From NCBI GenBank assembly GCA_052148295.1, contig JBKQIP010000172.1, positions 1 through 64,000 on the forward strand: DNA of 64,000 nucleotides. Direction: 5' to 3'. The notes beneath the pieces are model-generated. The model searched no databases. It saw only the letters and a list, made by a program, of their open reading frames with translations, and was not told the origin of the DNA. Below, piece by piece: positions 49,025 through 57,964 of the stretch (within the stretch, counting starts at the first letter, position 1; each line of letters opens with the position of its first letter). Origin of the DNA: Bog-473 sp052148295 (lineage in GTDB: Bacteria; Actinomycetota; Acidimicrobiia; Acidimicrobiales; RAAP-2). A program made the position numbers and the translations under genes.

Positions 49025-51882
49025 TGCTCGGCGTCACCTGGGTCAACAGCCAGATCATCTTCGACGGCCTCACGCAGGGGCTGGCCATCGCGGTGATCGC
49101 GGTGGGTGTGGTGCTGGTCTACCGGGCGACCCGTATCATCAACTTCGCCGTCGGGAACATGGGCGTCGTCGGAGCGACGCTGCTGGCGCTCCTGGTGGTG
49201 CAGTACCACGTGCCTTTCTGGGTGGCCCTCGCGGTGGCGCTGGTGACCGGGCTCGCCTTCGGCGCCATCGTCGACGCCACGGTGATCCGGCGACTGCGCA
49301 AGTCTCCCCGGGTGGTGGTCCTCGTGGCCACGATCGGCGTGTCGCAGATCGCCGAGGTCATTGCCTACAAGCTTCCGCAGCCGACCGATCTCAGCCTGCA
49401 CTACCCGAGCGCCATCAACGGCACGTGGACGGTGGGTGGTGTGCAGGTGCGCGGATCGGATCTTTCGATCCTGATCATCGTCCCGGTCACGCTCATTGCC
49501 CTGTCGTGGTTCCTCGACCGGACGACGCTGGGCAAGACGGTCAAGGCCTGCGCCAGCAATCCGCAAATGGCACGAATTTCCGGGATCAGCCCCAAGGTGG
49601 TCTCGACGTTGGTATGGGCGCTGGCCGCCGGCCTCTCGACGCTGTCCATCGTCTTGATTGCCGGACAGACCGGCTCGGCGGGGGACGTCACGACCCTCGG
49701 AGACCAGACCCTGTCGCTGGCGCTGGTGGCGGCGGTGATCGGCGGCATGACCTCCTTCCGGCGAACGATCATCGCCAGTATCGTCATCGGGCTGGCGCAG
49801 AGCATCGTCAATTTCAATTTCATCAACACCCCTGGCCTGCTGAACTTGCTGCTCCTCATCACCGTCTTGGTGGCCGTTGGGTTCAACCGCGAACGAGGTA
49901 GCGACAACGAGGTGTTCGCGTTCACCCCGAGGGCCCGCCCCATACCGGTGCGCCTGCAGTCCTACCGATGGGCCCGCAACGCCAACAAGAGCGGCATCAT
50001 CCTGTTGGCCGCCGTCGCCATCGTCCTTCCCCTGGTCTTCACGGAGCCCTCGACGCAGCAGATCTTCACCGAGGTCCTGGCCTTCGCCATCTGCGCCACC
50101 TCGCTCACGGTGCTCACCGGGTGGCTGGGCCAACTGTCCCTGGGGCAGATGGCCTTTGCCGGTTTTGGCGCCTTGTTCGCCGCTCGCATGACGTACGAAG
50201 GGATCCCATTCTGGGTTGCCATAGCCGTGGCGACGGTGGCCACCGCCCTCCTCGCCACGGTCCTCGGCCTCGGTTCACTGCGGGTCCGTGGCCTGTACCT
50301 GGCCGTGGTCACCTTCACCTTTGCGCTGGCGGCGCAGCAGTACTTCTTCAACCTGCCGATCATGAGCGGACAATCGTCGGACGGCGCGGATGTCCCCTTC
50401 CCGCCGGGACATCTCTTCTCGTTGTCCTTCCCCGGGCAGCGTACGTTCTACTACGTGGTGCTGGTGATTCTGGCCCTCGTCCTGTTGGTCGCCATCCGGT
50501 TTCGCGACAGCGGCGTGGGCCGCTCCATCATGGCGGTTCGCGACAACGAGAACGCCGCCGCCGCCTACACGGTGCGCCCGGCGTGGGAGAAGATCCGGGC
50601 CTTCGCGCTTGCCGGCGCCCTGGCCGGATTGGGCGGCGCCCTGCTCAGTGGCGCGTTCGCCAACGTCGCCTTCTCGGGTCCCGGGAGCCCCTTCCTGGTG
50701 GACGGCTCGCTCGCGCTGGTGGCCATGGTGGTCATCGGCGGGATGGGCTCGGTGACCGCTGCGGTCATCGGGGCGGTGTGGGTCATCGGGATCCCGGCCT
50801 TGGCCCCGAACAACCAGGTGCTCGCGCTGCTCTCCTCGAGCCTGGGGTTGTTGATCGTCCTTCTCTACTTCCCGCGTGGGCTCAACCAGATCAGCTACGA
50901 CGTGCGGGACGCGGTCTTGGCCTGGGCGGATCGCCGCTTCGGCAAGGAGGTTGGCCCCGAACCGGCGCCTCGACCGGCGGCGGTGCCGGTGCTCGAGCAC
51001 CGGGAGGAGGTCATGCCGACGCTGTCCGTCTCCGACCTGCGTGTGGCCTTCGGCGGGATCGTTGCCGTGGACGAGGTCACCTTGTCCGTCGGGGCCGGGG
51101 AGATCGTCGGGCTGATCGGGAACAACGGTGCCGGGAAGTCGACGCTCATGAACGCCGTCGGTGGCTTCGTCAGCTCGACGGGCTCGGTGCGGCTCGGTGA
51201 CCGGGAGATCGGGAACAAGGCGCCCGCCAACCGAGCAGCGCGAGGACTCGGCCGGACGTTCCAGTCGGCCACCCTGTTCCCTGAGCTGACCGTCACCGAA
51301 ACCCTCCTGGTGGCGCTCGAGGCGAAGAGCGGGACGGGCCTGCTCCCGATCGCGCTCGCCCTGCCCCGGGCGACGCGCCGGAGTCGGCACGATCGGGCCG
51401 AGATCGCCGATCTGGTCGATTTTCTGGGACTGGGCGACTACCAGGACCATCACATCGGCGACTTGTCGACTGGCACCCGGCGGGTGGTCGAGCTCGCCAG
51501 CCTGCTGGCGCTCAACGCCAAGATCCTGTGCCTCGACGAGCCCACCGCGGGGCTGGCCCAGCGTGAGACCGAGGCGTTCGCCCCACTCATCGTCACCGTC
51601 CAGCGCGAGCTGGGCGCGTCGGTCCTCCTGATCGAGCACGACATGCCCCTCATCATGAGTATCAGCCATCGCGTCTACTGCCTGGAGGCCGGGTCGGTCA
51701 TCGCCGAGGGCCCGCCGGCGCAGATCCGTGACGACCCCCGCGTCATCGCCAGCTACCTGGGAACCGACGAGCGAGCGATCGTCCGAAGCGGAGCGACGGC
51801 ATCGGACGGACCACGTGGCGCCGACGATGGCGTTGACCCGGTGGGCCCGAGGGATCCAATCCGGGGCCCGGTGGGTCTTTGA
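49021..51882 (+). CDS. LivH-LivM-LivG triple fusion ABC permease/ATPase
   Basis: A 953-residue protein. The LivH-type permease is at about 1-295 and contains the V-Y-R-A-T-R-I-I-N-F-A segment. The LivM-type permease is at about 320-630, with L-G-Q-M-A-F-A-G-F-G-A and M-A-V-R-D-N-E-N-A-A-A. The LivG-type ATPase is at about 665-920, with Walker A GNNGAGKST at 700-708 and Walker B L-C-L-D-E-P-T-A-G-L-A. Its signature reads LSTGTRR (from 815) instead of LSGGQ. The start is GTG 49021 or the adjacent ATG 49024. With SBP2 and the MFS-LivF fusion it gives a full importer. Confidence 0.94.
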   Translation: MMLGVTWVNSQIIFDGLTQGLAIAVIAVGVVLVYRATRIINFAVGNMGVVGATLLALLVVQYHVPFWVALAVALVTGLAFGAIVDATVIRRLRKSPRVVVLVATIGVSQIAEVIAYKLPQPTDLSLHYPSAINGTWTVGGVQVRGSDLSILIIVPVTLIALSWFLDRTTLGKTVKACASNPQMARISGISPKVVSTLVWALAAGLSTLSIVLIAGQTGSAGDVTTLGDQTLSLALVAAVIGGMTSFRRTIIASIVIGLAQSIVNFNFINTPGLLNLLLLITVLVAVGFNRERGSDNEVFAFTPRARPIPVRLQSYRWARNANKSGIILLAAVAIVLPLVFTEPSTQQIFTEVLAFAICATSLTVLTGWLGQLSLGQMAFAGFGALFAARMTYEGIPFWVAIAVATVATALLATVLGLGSLRVRGLYLAVVTFTFALAAQQYFFNLPIMSGQSSDGADVPFPPGHLFSLSFPGQRTFYYVVLVILALVLLVAIRFRDSGVGRSIMAVRDNENAAAAYTVRPAWEKIRAFALAGALAGLGGALLSGAFANVAFSGPGSPFLVDGSLALVAMVVIGGMGSVTAAVIGAVWVIGIPALAPNNQVLALLSSSLGLLIVLLYFPRGLNQISYDVRDAVLAWADRRFGKEVGPEPAPRPAAVPVLEHREEVMPTLSVSDLRVAFGGIVAVDEVTLSVGAGEIVGLIGNNGAGKSTLMNAVGGFVSSTGSVRLGDREIGNKAPANRAARGLGRTFQSATLFPELTVTETLLVALEAKSGTGLLPIALALPRATRRSRHDRAEIADLVDFLGLGDYQDHHIGDLSTGTRRVVELASLLALNAKILCLDEPTAGLAQRETEAFAPLIVTVQRELGASVLLIEHDMPLIMSISHRVYCLEAGSVIAEGPPAQIRDDPRVIASYLGTDERAIVRSGATASDGPRGADDGVDPVGPRDPIRGPVGL

Positions 51883-51965
51883 CGGGACTCGTTGGCCCCG
51901 GCCCCGGCCCGACGCCGGCGGGTCAGGGGTCAGCGTGGCTGTTCGGATAGCACAGCCGGAGCACA

Positions 51966-52523
51966 ATGACATCCTGGGCGAGTAGACACGATCGGGCGAG
52001 ATTCCGGCGGCCGTGGACCACGGCGACGGCGATTCTGACGGCGGCGCATCACGGCTTCGAGCTGTCCAGTGGGGTTGGACTCGTTCTGCAGCCCGAACTC
52101 GGACTCGGGTTTGCCGGCGCACTCTGGGCAACTGGCATTTCGGCGTGGATCCGCCTCGCCGCGAGAGGTGACGACACCAGGTGGGACCCCCTCCTGGCGG
52201 CGTGGTCCGGGGCATCCCTGGCGGGCGTGGTCGTCCATTTCAGTCTTTGGCCCTGGCGGCACAACACGTTGGGAATACCAGTGCTCACCGAGGCCGAGGG
52301 GCTTCCGTCCTCGAGTCTTCCTGCTTACAACGCGCTGCTCCAGGCCTGGGCCGTGGCCGCCACCCTTTCGATCATGCGCGACGTGCGCCCGGGAGCCCGG
52401 CGTTGGAGCCTGGTCGGGCTGGCCGCTGCGCCGCTGTTGCGGCGGTCGGCCCAGCACCATTTCTCGTGGCTGAAACGGGAGGCCCTCACGAATCCGGCGT
52501 GGTGGAACCGCGGCGCAACCTGA
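51966..52523 (+). CDS. Hypothetical membrane protein
   Basis: A 185-residue protein with about four predicted membrane-spanning stretches (about 20-35, 43-62, 78-95, 115-135). Charged ends include a histidine/tryptophan-rich C-tail (Q-H-H-F-S-W). I do not recognise the family. It follows the LivHMG gene by 83 bp on the same strand and could be its accessory, but nothing shows this. The 133-bp gap after it ends at a convergent thioesterase gene. Confidence 0.6.
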   Translation: MTSWASRHDRARFRRPWTTATAILTAAHHGFELSSGVGLVLQPELGLGFAGALWATGISAWIRLAARGDDTRWDPLLAAWSGASLAGVVVHFSLWPWRHNTLGIPVLTEAEGLPSSSLPAYNALLQAWAVAATLSIMRDVRPGARRWSLVGLAAAPLLRRSAQHHFSWLKREALTNPAWWNRGAT

Positions 52524-52656
52524 GCGAGGACCGGGCGACGACGTCGTCATCGTCGATCGGGGTTCGGGCCCGGCACGCGATCTCGAGCCGGTGACGCCGG
52601 AGGGTCGCCCCGTTCGCCCGTTGTCCGCGAGGCACATCCCGTCCACCGAAGCGCCG

Positions 52657-53535
52657 TCAGAGTCGCTCCGCCACGGGTCTCTCACCGATGCCATCATCAT
52701 GTCGCATGGCTTGGACCATGCCCTCTTGGGTGAACGAGGCAATGAGCGATCCCTGCTCGGTGAAGACCTGTCCCCTGACATGGGACATGCCCGCACCGAC
52801 GTACGTGCTCTCGTGATGGTACAGGATCCAGCCGTCCCAGCGTGTCGGATGGTGGAACGAGACCGCGATGGCCATGACTCCGGTGGACACGGTGTGATGG
52901 GCCATGGACGTTCCGATGCCCTTGTGCGCGCGCATGGTCGTCGAAATGGAGAGATGGCCGGTGAAATGCGCAATGAGGGCCTTGGCGAGATCATCGCGCG
53001 TGGGAACGGGTTCATAGTGCAGCCACGCGTCGATCACCGGCGGGCCGAAATCGTCGGGATCGTTGGGATCGACGATCCCGACGAGCCGTAACTGCCGACC
53101 GGCCATCGGCATGTCGTAGGCCATGGCGTCCTGGGGAGATCCCACCTCCGGCGCCAGGGCCGCATGGCCGATGGGGCTGACGCGCTCGACGTCCAGAAGC
53201 AGGGTGACCGAAGCGCATCGTCGGTCGCCCTGCATCACCCTGACGATGGCGCCGGCGAAACTTCTCCCTTCGTGCAGAATCTCCACGTCGAAGGCAACCG
53301 GGCGCTGATCATCGACGGTCCTGATGAAGATGGCCTGGGCGGTTCGCACGGAATGCCCGGGGAGGGACTTGGAAGCAGCCACGATCGCCTGGGCAAGCAG
53401 CTGGCTCCCGTCAATGATCCGTCGAGAGCCGCCGTCGCTCGAACCGTGGAAACGGTGCCGGCCCGACGGTTCGACGTCGAAGAGGGCGAGCATCCCTTCC
53501 ACGCTCGACTCCGTCGGCGCGGCACCGGCACTCAC
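52657..53535 (-). CDS. tesB: Acyl-CoA thioesterase II (double hot-dog)
   Basis: A 292-residue TesB-type thioesterase that hydrolyses acyl-CoA to acid and CoA. The second hot-dog domain has the conserved S-F-H-H-P, W-I-L-Y-H-H-E-S, R-G-Q-V-F and S-F-T-Q-E-G-M-V segments that bear the active-site Asp/Ser-Thr/Gln triad region. The GTG start overlaps the stop of the DUF427 gene (GTGA), so the two are coupled. A role in recycling CoA from aglycone-derived acyl-CoAs is possible. Confidence 0.9.
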   Translation of the reverse strand: MSAGAAPTESSVEGMLALFDVEPSGRHRFHGSSDGGSRRIIDGSQLLAQAIVAASKSLPGHSVRTAQAIFIRTVDDQRPVAFDVEILHEGRSFAGAIVRVMQGDRRCASVTLLLDVERVSPIGHAALAPEVGSPQDAMAYDMPMAGRQLRLVGIVDPNDPDDFGPPVIDAWLHYEPVPTRDDLAKALIAHFTGHLSISTTMRAHKGIGTSMAHHTVSTGVMAIAVSFHHPTRWDGWILYHHESTYVGAGMSHVRGQVFTEQGSLIASFTQEGMVQAMRHDDGIGERPVAERL

Positions 53536-53921
53536 GAGCCCGAGACCGCCGGGTGGGCCTGGCCGACCCGAAGGTGGACCGAGTCCTGGAAGAAGGCCCA
53601 ATAGCCCGCCAATCGGGCGACCTCCGGATAGGGGTCCAGGTAGGACCACAGGAGGATGTCGCCGCCCTCCCGCGCGTAGCGGCGGTAGGTCGCGTCGCCT
53701 TTGTAGGGACAATGACTCGTCCGTTCGTCGGGCGCAAAGAGATCCATGCGCACGTCATCGGGAGGGAAGTAGAAGACCAACCCATGGTCCTGCTCGTCGA
53801 CGAGAAGGCAACGCTCACTGTCGGCCAGCAGCTCGCCCTCCACCGATGCGGTCACCCGGTTCCGGCGCGCCAGAACGTCGACTCGGTAGTCGGGACGATC
53901 GGCAAATGCGGACAGATTCAC
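53532..53921 (-). CDS. DUF427 family protein
   Basis: A 129-residue DUF427 protein. The family pattern is visible: V-x-G-E-L-L-A-D-S, then Y-F-P-P-D-D-V, then T-x-C-P-Y-K-G-D-A-T-Y, then G-Y-W-A-F. Function is not established, though it is common in actinobacteria. The GTG start at 53921 follows GAGGAGGG. Upstream of thioesterase in a two-gene operon and divergent from DUF3237 copy 2. Confidence 0.88.
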   Translation of the reverse strand: MNLSAFADRPDYRVDVLARRNRVTASVEGELLADSERCLLVDEQDHGLVFYFPPDDVRMDLFAPDERTSHCPYKGDATYRRYAREGGDILLWSYLDPYPEVARLAGYWAFFQDSVHLRVGQAHPAVSGS

Positions 53922-54022
53922 GGTGCGCCCTCCTCGTGTGCAGCCTAACGGGACCGGGCCGGGCGTGACCGACGTCCTCGTCGCGACGTGCCGGCGCGCA
54001 CCGGGTGGCGACGGCGCGGGGC

Positions 54023-54052
54023 TGGCACGACCTGTCGCTCTTGGCCTAGCCT
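54023..54052 (+). promoter_or_regulatory. Possible promoter of the DUF3237/monooxygenase/VOC operon
   Basis: TGGCAC at 54023-54028, 18 bp, then TAGCCT at 54047-54052. The same TAGCCT hexamer precedes the molybdenum hydroxylase operon at 3571. The start codon is 72 bp downstream, after AGGAGCAG. Confidence 0.35.
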
Positions 54053-54123
54053 GCCGCGACCGACCGGACCTGTGCCCGTCGACCCCGCCCCCTCGCCGTC
54101 GAGTGAGAGCGTCAGGAGCAGAT

Positions 54124-54567
54124 ATGTCGATCCAACTGCGCCAGCTCATGACCATCGAGATCCTGCTGGGGCCACCGGTCGACCTCGGGGACGGCAGGCG
54201 GTACCTGGCCTTCGACGGAGGGTCTTTCGAGAGCCGGGGAGGAACCTCCGGAACGGTCCTCGCGGGCGGGGCCGACTGGCAGGTGATCCGCCCCGATGGT
54301 GTCATCGAGATCGACGCCCACTATGCCCTTCTCACGGAGGAGGCCGAGGCCATTGAAGTGCAGTCCAAGGGCCTGCGAAAAATGTCGGGGGCCCAGGCAG
54401 CCCAAATCGCCCGAGGCGATGCGGTGGCTGGGCCGTACTACTTCCGTACGCATGTCCGCTTGTCGACCTCGGCTCCGCGACTGGCGTGGCTCAACGATCT
54501 CATCGCGGTCTCGACCGGCCAACGTGAGCAGCACGTCGTGCGCCTCGATGTTCACGAGGTGCTGTAG
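54124..54567 (+). CDS. DUF3237 family protein (copy 2)
   Basis: A 147-residue DUF3237 protein with the full family pattern G-G-A-D-W-Q-V-I-R-P-D-G-V-I-E-I-D-A-H-Y, P-Y-Y-F-R-T-H-V and L-A-W-L-N-D-L-I. It is closer to the family consensus than copy 1 at 10332. Its TAG is immediately followed by the GTG of the FAD monooxygenase, so it probably acts on a substrate or product of that enzyme. Reaction not established. Confidence 0.88.
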   Translation: MSIQLRQLMTIEILLGPPVDLGDGRRYLAFDGGSFESRGGTSGTVLAGGADWQVIRPDGVIEIDAHYALLTEEAEAIEVQSKGLRKMSGAQAAQIARGDAVAGPYYFRTHVRLSTSAPRLAWLNDLIAVSTGQREQHVVRLDVHEVL

Positions 54568-55833
54568 GTGGGGGACGTCAATGCCTCGGTCGCCGTGATC
54601 GGAGCGGGAATCGGTGGGTTGGCCACCGCCCTCAGCCTGCACCAGGTCGGAGCCGATGTGGCGGTGTTCGATGCGGTGAGCGAGCTGCATCCGCTCGGCG
54701 TGGGCATCAATCTGCTCCCTCACGCGGTGCGCGAGCTGGATGATCTCGGCCTCCTGCACGAGCTACGGTCCCGATCGGTTGCCCCCGAGCTGTTGATCTA
54801 CTGCACGCGTCGAGGGCAGGAGATATGGCGGGAGCCGCGGGGCGCAGCCGCGGGCTATCCGTGGCCGCAATTGTCCATTCATCGAGGGACCCTCCAGCAG
54901 GTGCTGCTGGAGGCCCTGACGGATCGCGTCGGTCCTGACGCGCTCCATCTCGGCCACCGACTGCTTCATATCGACGAGCGACCCTCCGGGCCGGTTGCCG
55001 TGTTCGAGCAGGGGAAGGTCGAGGCCGACCTGGTGGTGGCGGCCGACGGGATCCATAGTGCGGCTCGGGCCCAGTGGTACCCCCACGAAGGCCCACCGCT
55101 GTGGAACGGTTCCCTGATGTGGCGGGGGATCGCCGAGATCGACCCGGTGCTCGACGGGCGGACGTTGGTGTGGGCCGGCACTCCCGCTCAGAAGTTCGTC
55201 GGTTACCCGGTCGCAGACCTGCCGAACGGCAAGCAGGCGTTCAACTTCGTGGCCGAGCTGCGCCGTCCCGGCTCGGATCTCGCCGAGGCAGAAGACTGGG
55301 ACCGCACGGGCTCGCTCGCGGACTTTCTCCCGGACTTCGAGCGCTGGACCTTCGACTGGCTCGACGTGCCCGCCATCATCCAGTCCGCGCCGGCGACGTA
55401 CCTCTTCCCGATGGTCGATCGCGAGCCGCTGCGCCGATGGACGTTCGGCCGGTCCACCCTCCTCGGTGACGCGGCGCACCCCATGTACCCGATCGGCTCG
55501 AATGGCGCGTCGCAGGCGGTTCTGGACGCGAGAGTGCTCGCCGGATGCATGCTCCGCCACGCCGGTGACGTCGACGAGGCCCTGGCCCGCTATGAGGAGG
55601 CCCGGCGTTCGGCCACGGCAGCGATCGTCGCCGCCAACCGTGGCCTCGGACCCGAGCGGCCGATGATGCTCGTGGAACAGCGGGCTCCGGACGGATTCGA
55701 AGACATATCGGCCGTCATCACAGCAGACGAGATCGCGGAGGTCACCGAAGAGTACCGACGGACGGCCGGGTTCGCCGTCACCGATCTCCGGCGCAGCGTG
55801 TCGTTGCTGACGGAGCCGTACGAGCCGACGTGA
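54568..55833 (+). CDS. FAD-dependent aromatic/ring monooxygenase
   Basis: A 421-residue group A flavoprotein hydroxylase of the salicylate/p-hydroxybenzoate hydroxylase family, using NAD(P)H and O2. FAD-binding GxGxxG is at 12-17. The D-G motif is A-A-D-G-I-H-S-A-A-R, and the G-D motif is L-L-G-D-A-A-H-P-M-Y-P-I-G-S-N-G. The GTG start directly abuts the previous stop, and the gene overlaps the next by GTGA. It likely hydroxylates an aromatic or cyclic intermediate. Confidence 0.93.
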   Translation: MGDVNASVAVIGAGIGGLATALSLHQVGADVAVFDAVSELHPLGVGINLLPHAVRELDDLGLLHELRSRSVAPELLIYCTRRGQEIWREPRGAAAGYPWPQLSIHRGTLQQVLLEALTDRVGPDALHLGHRLLHIDERPSGPVAVFEQGKVEADLVVAADGIHSAARAQWYPHEGPPLWNGSLMWRGIAEIDPVLDGRTLVWAGTPAQKFVGYPVADLPNGKQAFNFVAELRRPGSDLAEAEDWDRTGSLADFLPDFERWTFDWLDVPAIIQSAPATYLFPMVDREPLRRWTFGRSTLLGDAAHPMYPIGSNGASQAVLDARVLAGCMLRHAGDVDEALARYEEARRSATAAIVAANRGLGPERPMMLVEQRAPDGFEDISAVITADEIAEVTEEYRRTAGFAVTDLRRSVSLLTEPYEPT

Positions 55834-56285
55834 GAGGAACCGACCAGTTCCACGTCGGCATCGTCGTCGACGACCTCGAGTCGGCACTGGCCGACCTCAC
55901 GCAGCTGTTCGGTTACCGGTGGTGCGAGCCGATCTCGGTGTCCACGCCGGTCGTGTTTCCCGCCGGCGACGCCATGGTGGATCTGACGTTCACCTATTCG
56001 ACGACCACGCCCAGGGTGGAGGTGATCCGAAGCGTGCCGGGGACGTTGTGGACGCCGGTGGCCGGGTCAGGGATCCATCACCTCGGTTACTGGTCCGATG
56101 ACGTGCCGGGCGACGCAGCCCTCCTGGCGGCACAGGGCTATGCGGCCGAGGCCGCCGGTGCCCAGCCCGGCGGGGACCCCTCCTGGGCCTACCACCGCCG
56201 CTTCGATGGTCCCCGGATCGAAATCGTGAGCCGGCGGCTGCAGCCCGGTCTCGAGCAGTGGTGGGCCTCGTCGCCCCTTCCGTGA
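55830..56285 (+). CDS. VOC (glyoxalase/dioxygenase) superfamily protein
   Basis: A 151-residue two-module VOC protein. Metal-ligand-like positions are H8 (Q-F-H-V-G-I-V-V), E in R-V-E-V-I-R, H in I-H-H-L-G-Y and E in R-I-E-I-V-S. It starts with GTG overlapping the monooxygenase stop. Epimerase, glyoxalase or ring-cleavage activities are all possible; the operon with a flavin hydroxylase favours aromatic catabolism. Confidence 0.85.
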   Translation: MRGTDQFHVGIVVDDLESALADLTQLFGYRWCEPISVSTPVVFPAGDAMVDLTFTYSTTTPRVEVIRSVPGTLWTPVAGSGIHHLGYWSDDVPGDAALLAAQGYAAEAAGAQPGGDPSWAYHRRFDGPRIEIVSRRLQPGLEQWWASSPLP

Positions 56286-56286
56286 T

Positions 56287-56302
56287 GCGCCGCCCGCGGC
56301 GC
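56287..56302. terminator. GC hairpin after the VOC gene
   Basis: GCGCCG-CCCG-CGGCGC is a perfect 6-bp stem starting 2 bp after the stop codon. It lies in the gap between the convergent VOC and livF genes and lacks a T-tract. Confidence 0.4.
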
Positions 56303-56372
56303 CCGTCCGGCGGGCCGGCGCACGCGGCTCATGACGACGAACGGGTAGAGGAAGGCCGGGATCGCCGTCGTG

Positions 56373-57107
56373 TCACGCCGTGGCGGAAGCGGGGAGGTCG
56401 GTTTCGCCGAGGTAGCGGTCGATGATCTCGGGCCCGGCCTCGGAGGCCGACCCGGACCAGCCCACCCGGCCGCGGGTGAGGATGACACACCGGTCGGCCA
56501 GGGACAAGGCCCGGTGCACGAATTGTTCGCTCAGCACGATCGTGATGCCGGACGTGCGGGCCTCGTCGAGAGAACGAAAGACCGATTCGACGACCAGCGG
56601 CGCCAAGCCCAGGGACATCTCGTCGGCAATGATGAGCTTGGGGGGCACCGCCAGGGCCCGGGCCAGTGCCAGCATCTGCTGCTCGCCGCCCGAGAGGCTT
56701 CCGGCCCGCTGGGTCCGGCGGTCGCCGAGGACCGGGAACATGTCCATCGCCCGAGCAATGGCGCCGGCCCGCGCCCCTCGCTTCTCCTGGGCGACGGCCA
56801 TCCGCAGGTTGTCGATGATCGTGAGGCCCGGAAAGATCCCACGCCCCTCGGGGATGTAGGTCAGCCCGAGCTTGCGGATGCGATGCGGGGGCTCACCGGT
56901 GATGTCCTGGCCGGCGAAGTGGATCCGCCCACCCGACGGCGGGACCAGTCCCGAGATGCTGCGCGCCAGGGTGCTCTTCCCGGCGCCGTTGGCGCCGAGA
57001 ACCGCGAGCACCGATCCCGCCGCCACTTCGGTCGAGATCCCGAAGAGCGCCTGGGAGGGCCCGTAACACACCTCGAGGTCCTCGACCGACAGGATGGGCT
57101 CGCTCAT
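56373..57107 (-). CDS. livF: LivF-type branched-chain amino acid ABC transporter ATPase
   Basis: A 244-residue ATPase. Walker A GANGAGKST at 38-46, signature LSGGEQQ, Walker B L-I-I-A-D-E-M-S-L-G-L-A, and the LivF-typical G-R-G-I-F-P-G-L-T segment. The ATG overlaps the livG stop (ATGA). Last gene of livHM-livG-livF. No binding protein is encoded next to this set. Confidence 0.94.
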   Translation of the reverse strand: MSEPILSVEDLEVCYGPSQALFGISTEVAAGSVLAVLGANGAGKSTLARSISGLVPPSGGRIHFAGQDITGEPPHRIRKLGLTYIPEGRGIFPGLTIIDNLRMAVAQEKRGARAGAIARAMDMFPVLGDRRTQRAGSLSGGEQQMLALARALAVPPKLIIADEMSLGLAPLVVESVFRSLDEARTSGITIVLSEQFVHRALSLADRCVILTRGRVGWSGSASEAGPEIIDRYLGETDLPASATA

Positions 57108-57964
57108 TGATCACCGGTGCCGTGGGCCGGGATCGAAGCCACCGGTGGTCTCGGCCCCACCGGCTCCTCGTCGCCCAAATAGGCGGCGCGAACGGCGGGA
57201 TCGTTGCGGATCTCCTCGGGGCTGCCGGCGGCGATGAGCTTGCCGAAGTCGAGGACGAAGATCTGACTCGAGAGGGCAAGGACCGCCCCGACGTCGTGCT
57301 CCACCAGGAGCAGCGACACGTCGCGTCCGGACCGCTCGACGACGGTGCGGAAGACGGCGAGCAGGTTTTCCGAGGCCTTCATGTCGAGTCCCGAGAGCGG
57401 TTCGTCGAGCAGGATCACGTGCGGATCGCTGGCCAGGGCCCGCCCCACCTCCACCAGGCGGCTGACGCCCAGCGGCAACGCAGCCACCGGGGCCCTGGCC
57501 ACCCGGGTCAGGTTGAGCAACTCGAGCAGGCCGTCGACCCGCTCATGCTCGGCTCGGGAGGGGGGGAGGAGCGAGCGGGGATCGATCATGTCGCTCCAGA
57601 GCCGACGCCGCGCCACGCGGACTCGATGGGCCAGAACGAGGTGCTCACGCACGGTCAACCCCAGGAACAGCTCGGGCTGCTGGAAGGTCCGGGCCATCCC
57701 CCGTCGGGCGCGTTCTTGGGGGCTGGCTGCGGTGACCTCCTCGCCACGGAGCCATACCCGACCGGACGCGGCACGCTGGAGCCCCGAGAGGACACCGAGC
57801 ATGGTGGTCTTCCCGGCGCCGTTGGGCCCGACCAGCCCCGCGATGATCCCTGGGGGGACATCGAGGCTGACGTCCGAGAGGGCGATCAACCCCCCGAAGC
57901 GGACGGTGATGCCGCGTGCGGACAGCGCCGTCTCGGCCACGTCGTCAGGCCGGGCTTCGCTCAC
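57104..57964 (-). CDS. livG: LivG-type ABC transporter ATPase
   Basis: A 286-residue ATPase. Walker A GPNGAGKTT at 46-54 and Walker B I-L-L-D-E-P-L-S-G-L-D are intact. The signature motif is L-P-L-G-V-S-R rather than LSGGQ, a departure also seen in the LivG domain at 49021-51882. R-T-F-Q-Q-P-E-L-F marks the Q-loop. The GTG start overlaps the livHM stop (GTGA). Confidence 0.92.
   Translation of the reverse strand: MSEARPDDVAETALSARGITVRFGGLIALSDVSLDVPPGIIAGLVGPNGAGKTTMLGVLSGLQRAASGRVWLRGEEVTAASPQERARRGMARTFQQPELFLGLTVREHLVLAHRVRVARRRLWSDMIDPRSLLPPSRAEHERVDGLLELLNLTRVARAPVAALPLGVSRLVEVGRALASDPHVILLDEPLSGLDMKASENLLAVFRTVVERSGRDVSLLLVEHDVGAVLALSSQIFVLDFGKLIAAGSPEEIRNDPAVRAAYLGDEEPVGPRPPVASIPAHGTGDQ

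Noticed and set aside
46787..51882. The fusions as artefacts of missing stop codons
   Set aside because: The linkers stay in frame with normal codon use, and the two genes overlap by a clean GTGA, so true fusions are more likely; read-level data would settle it.
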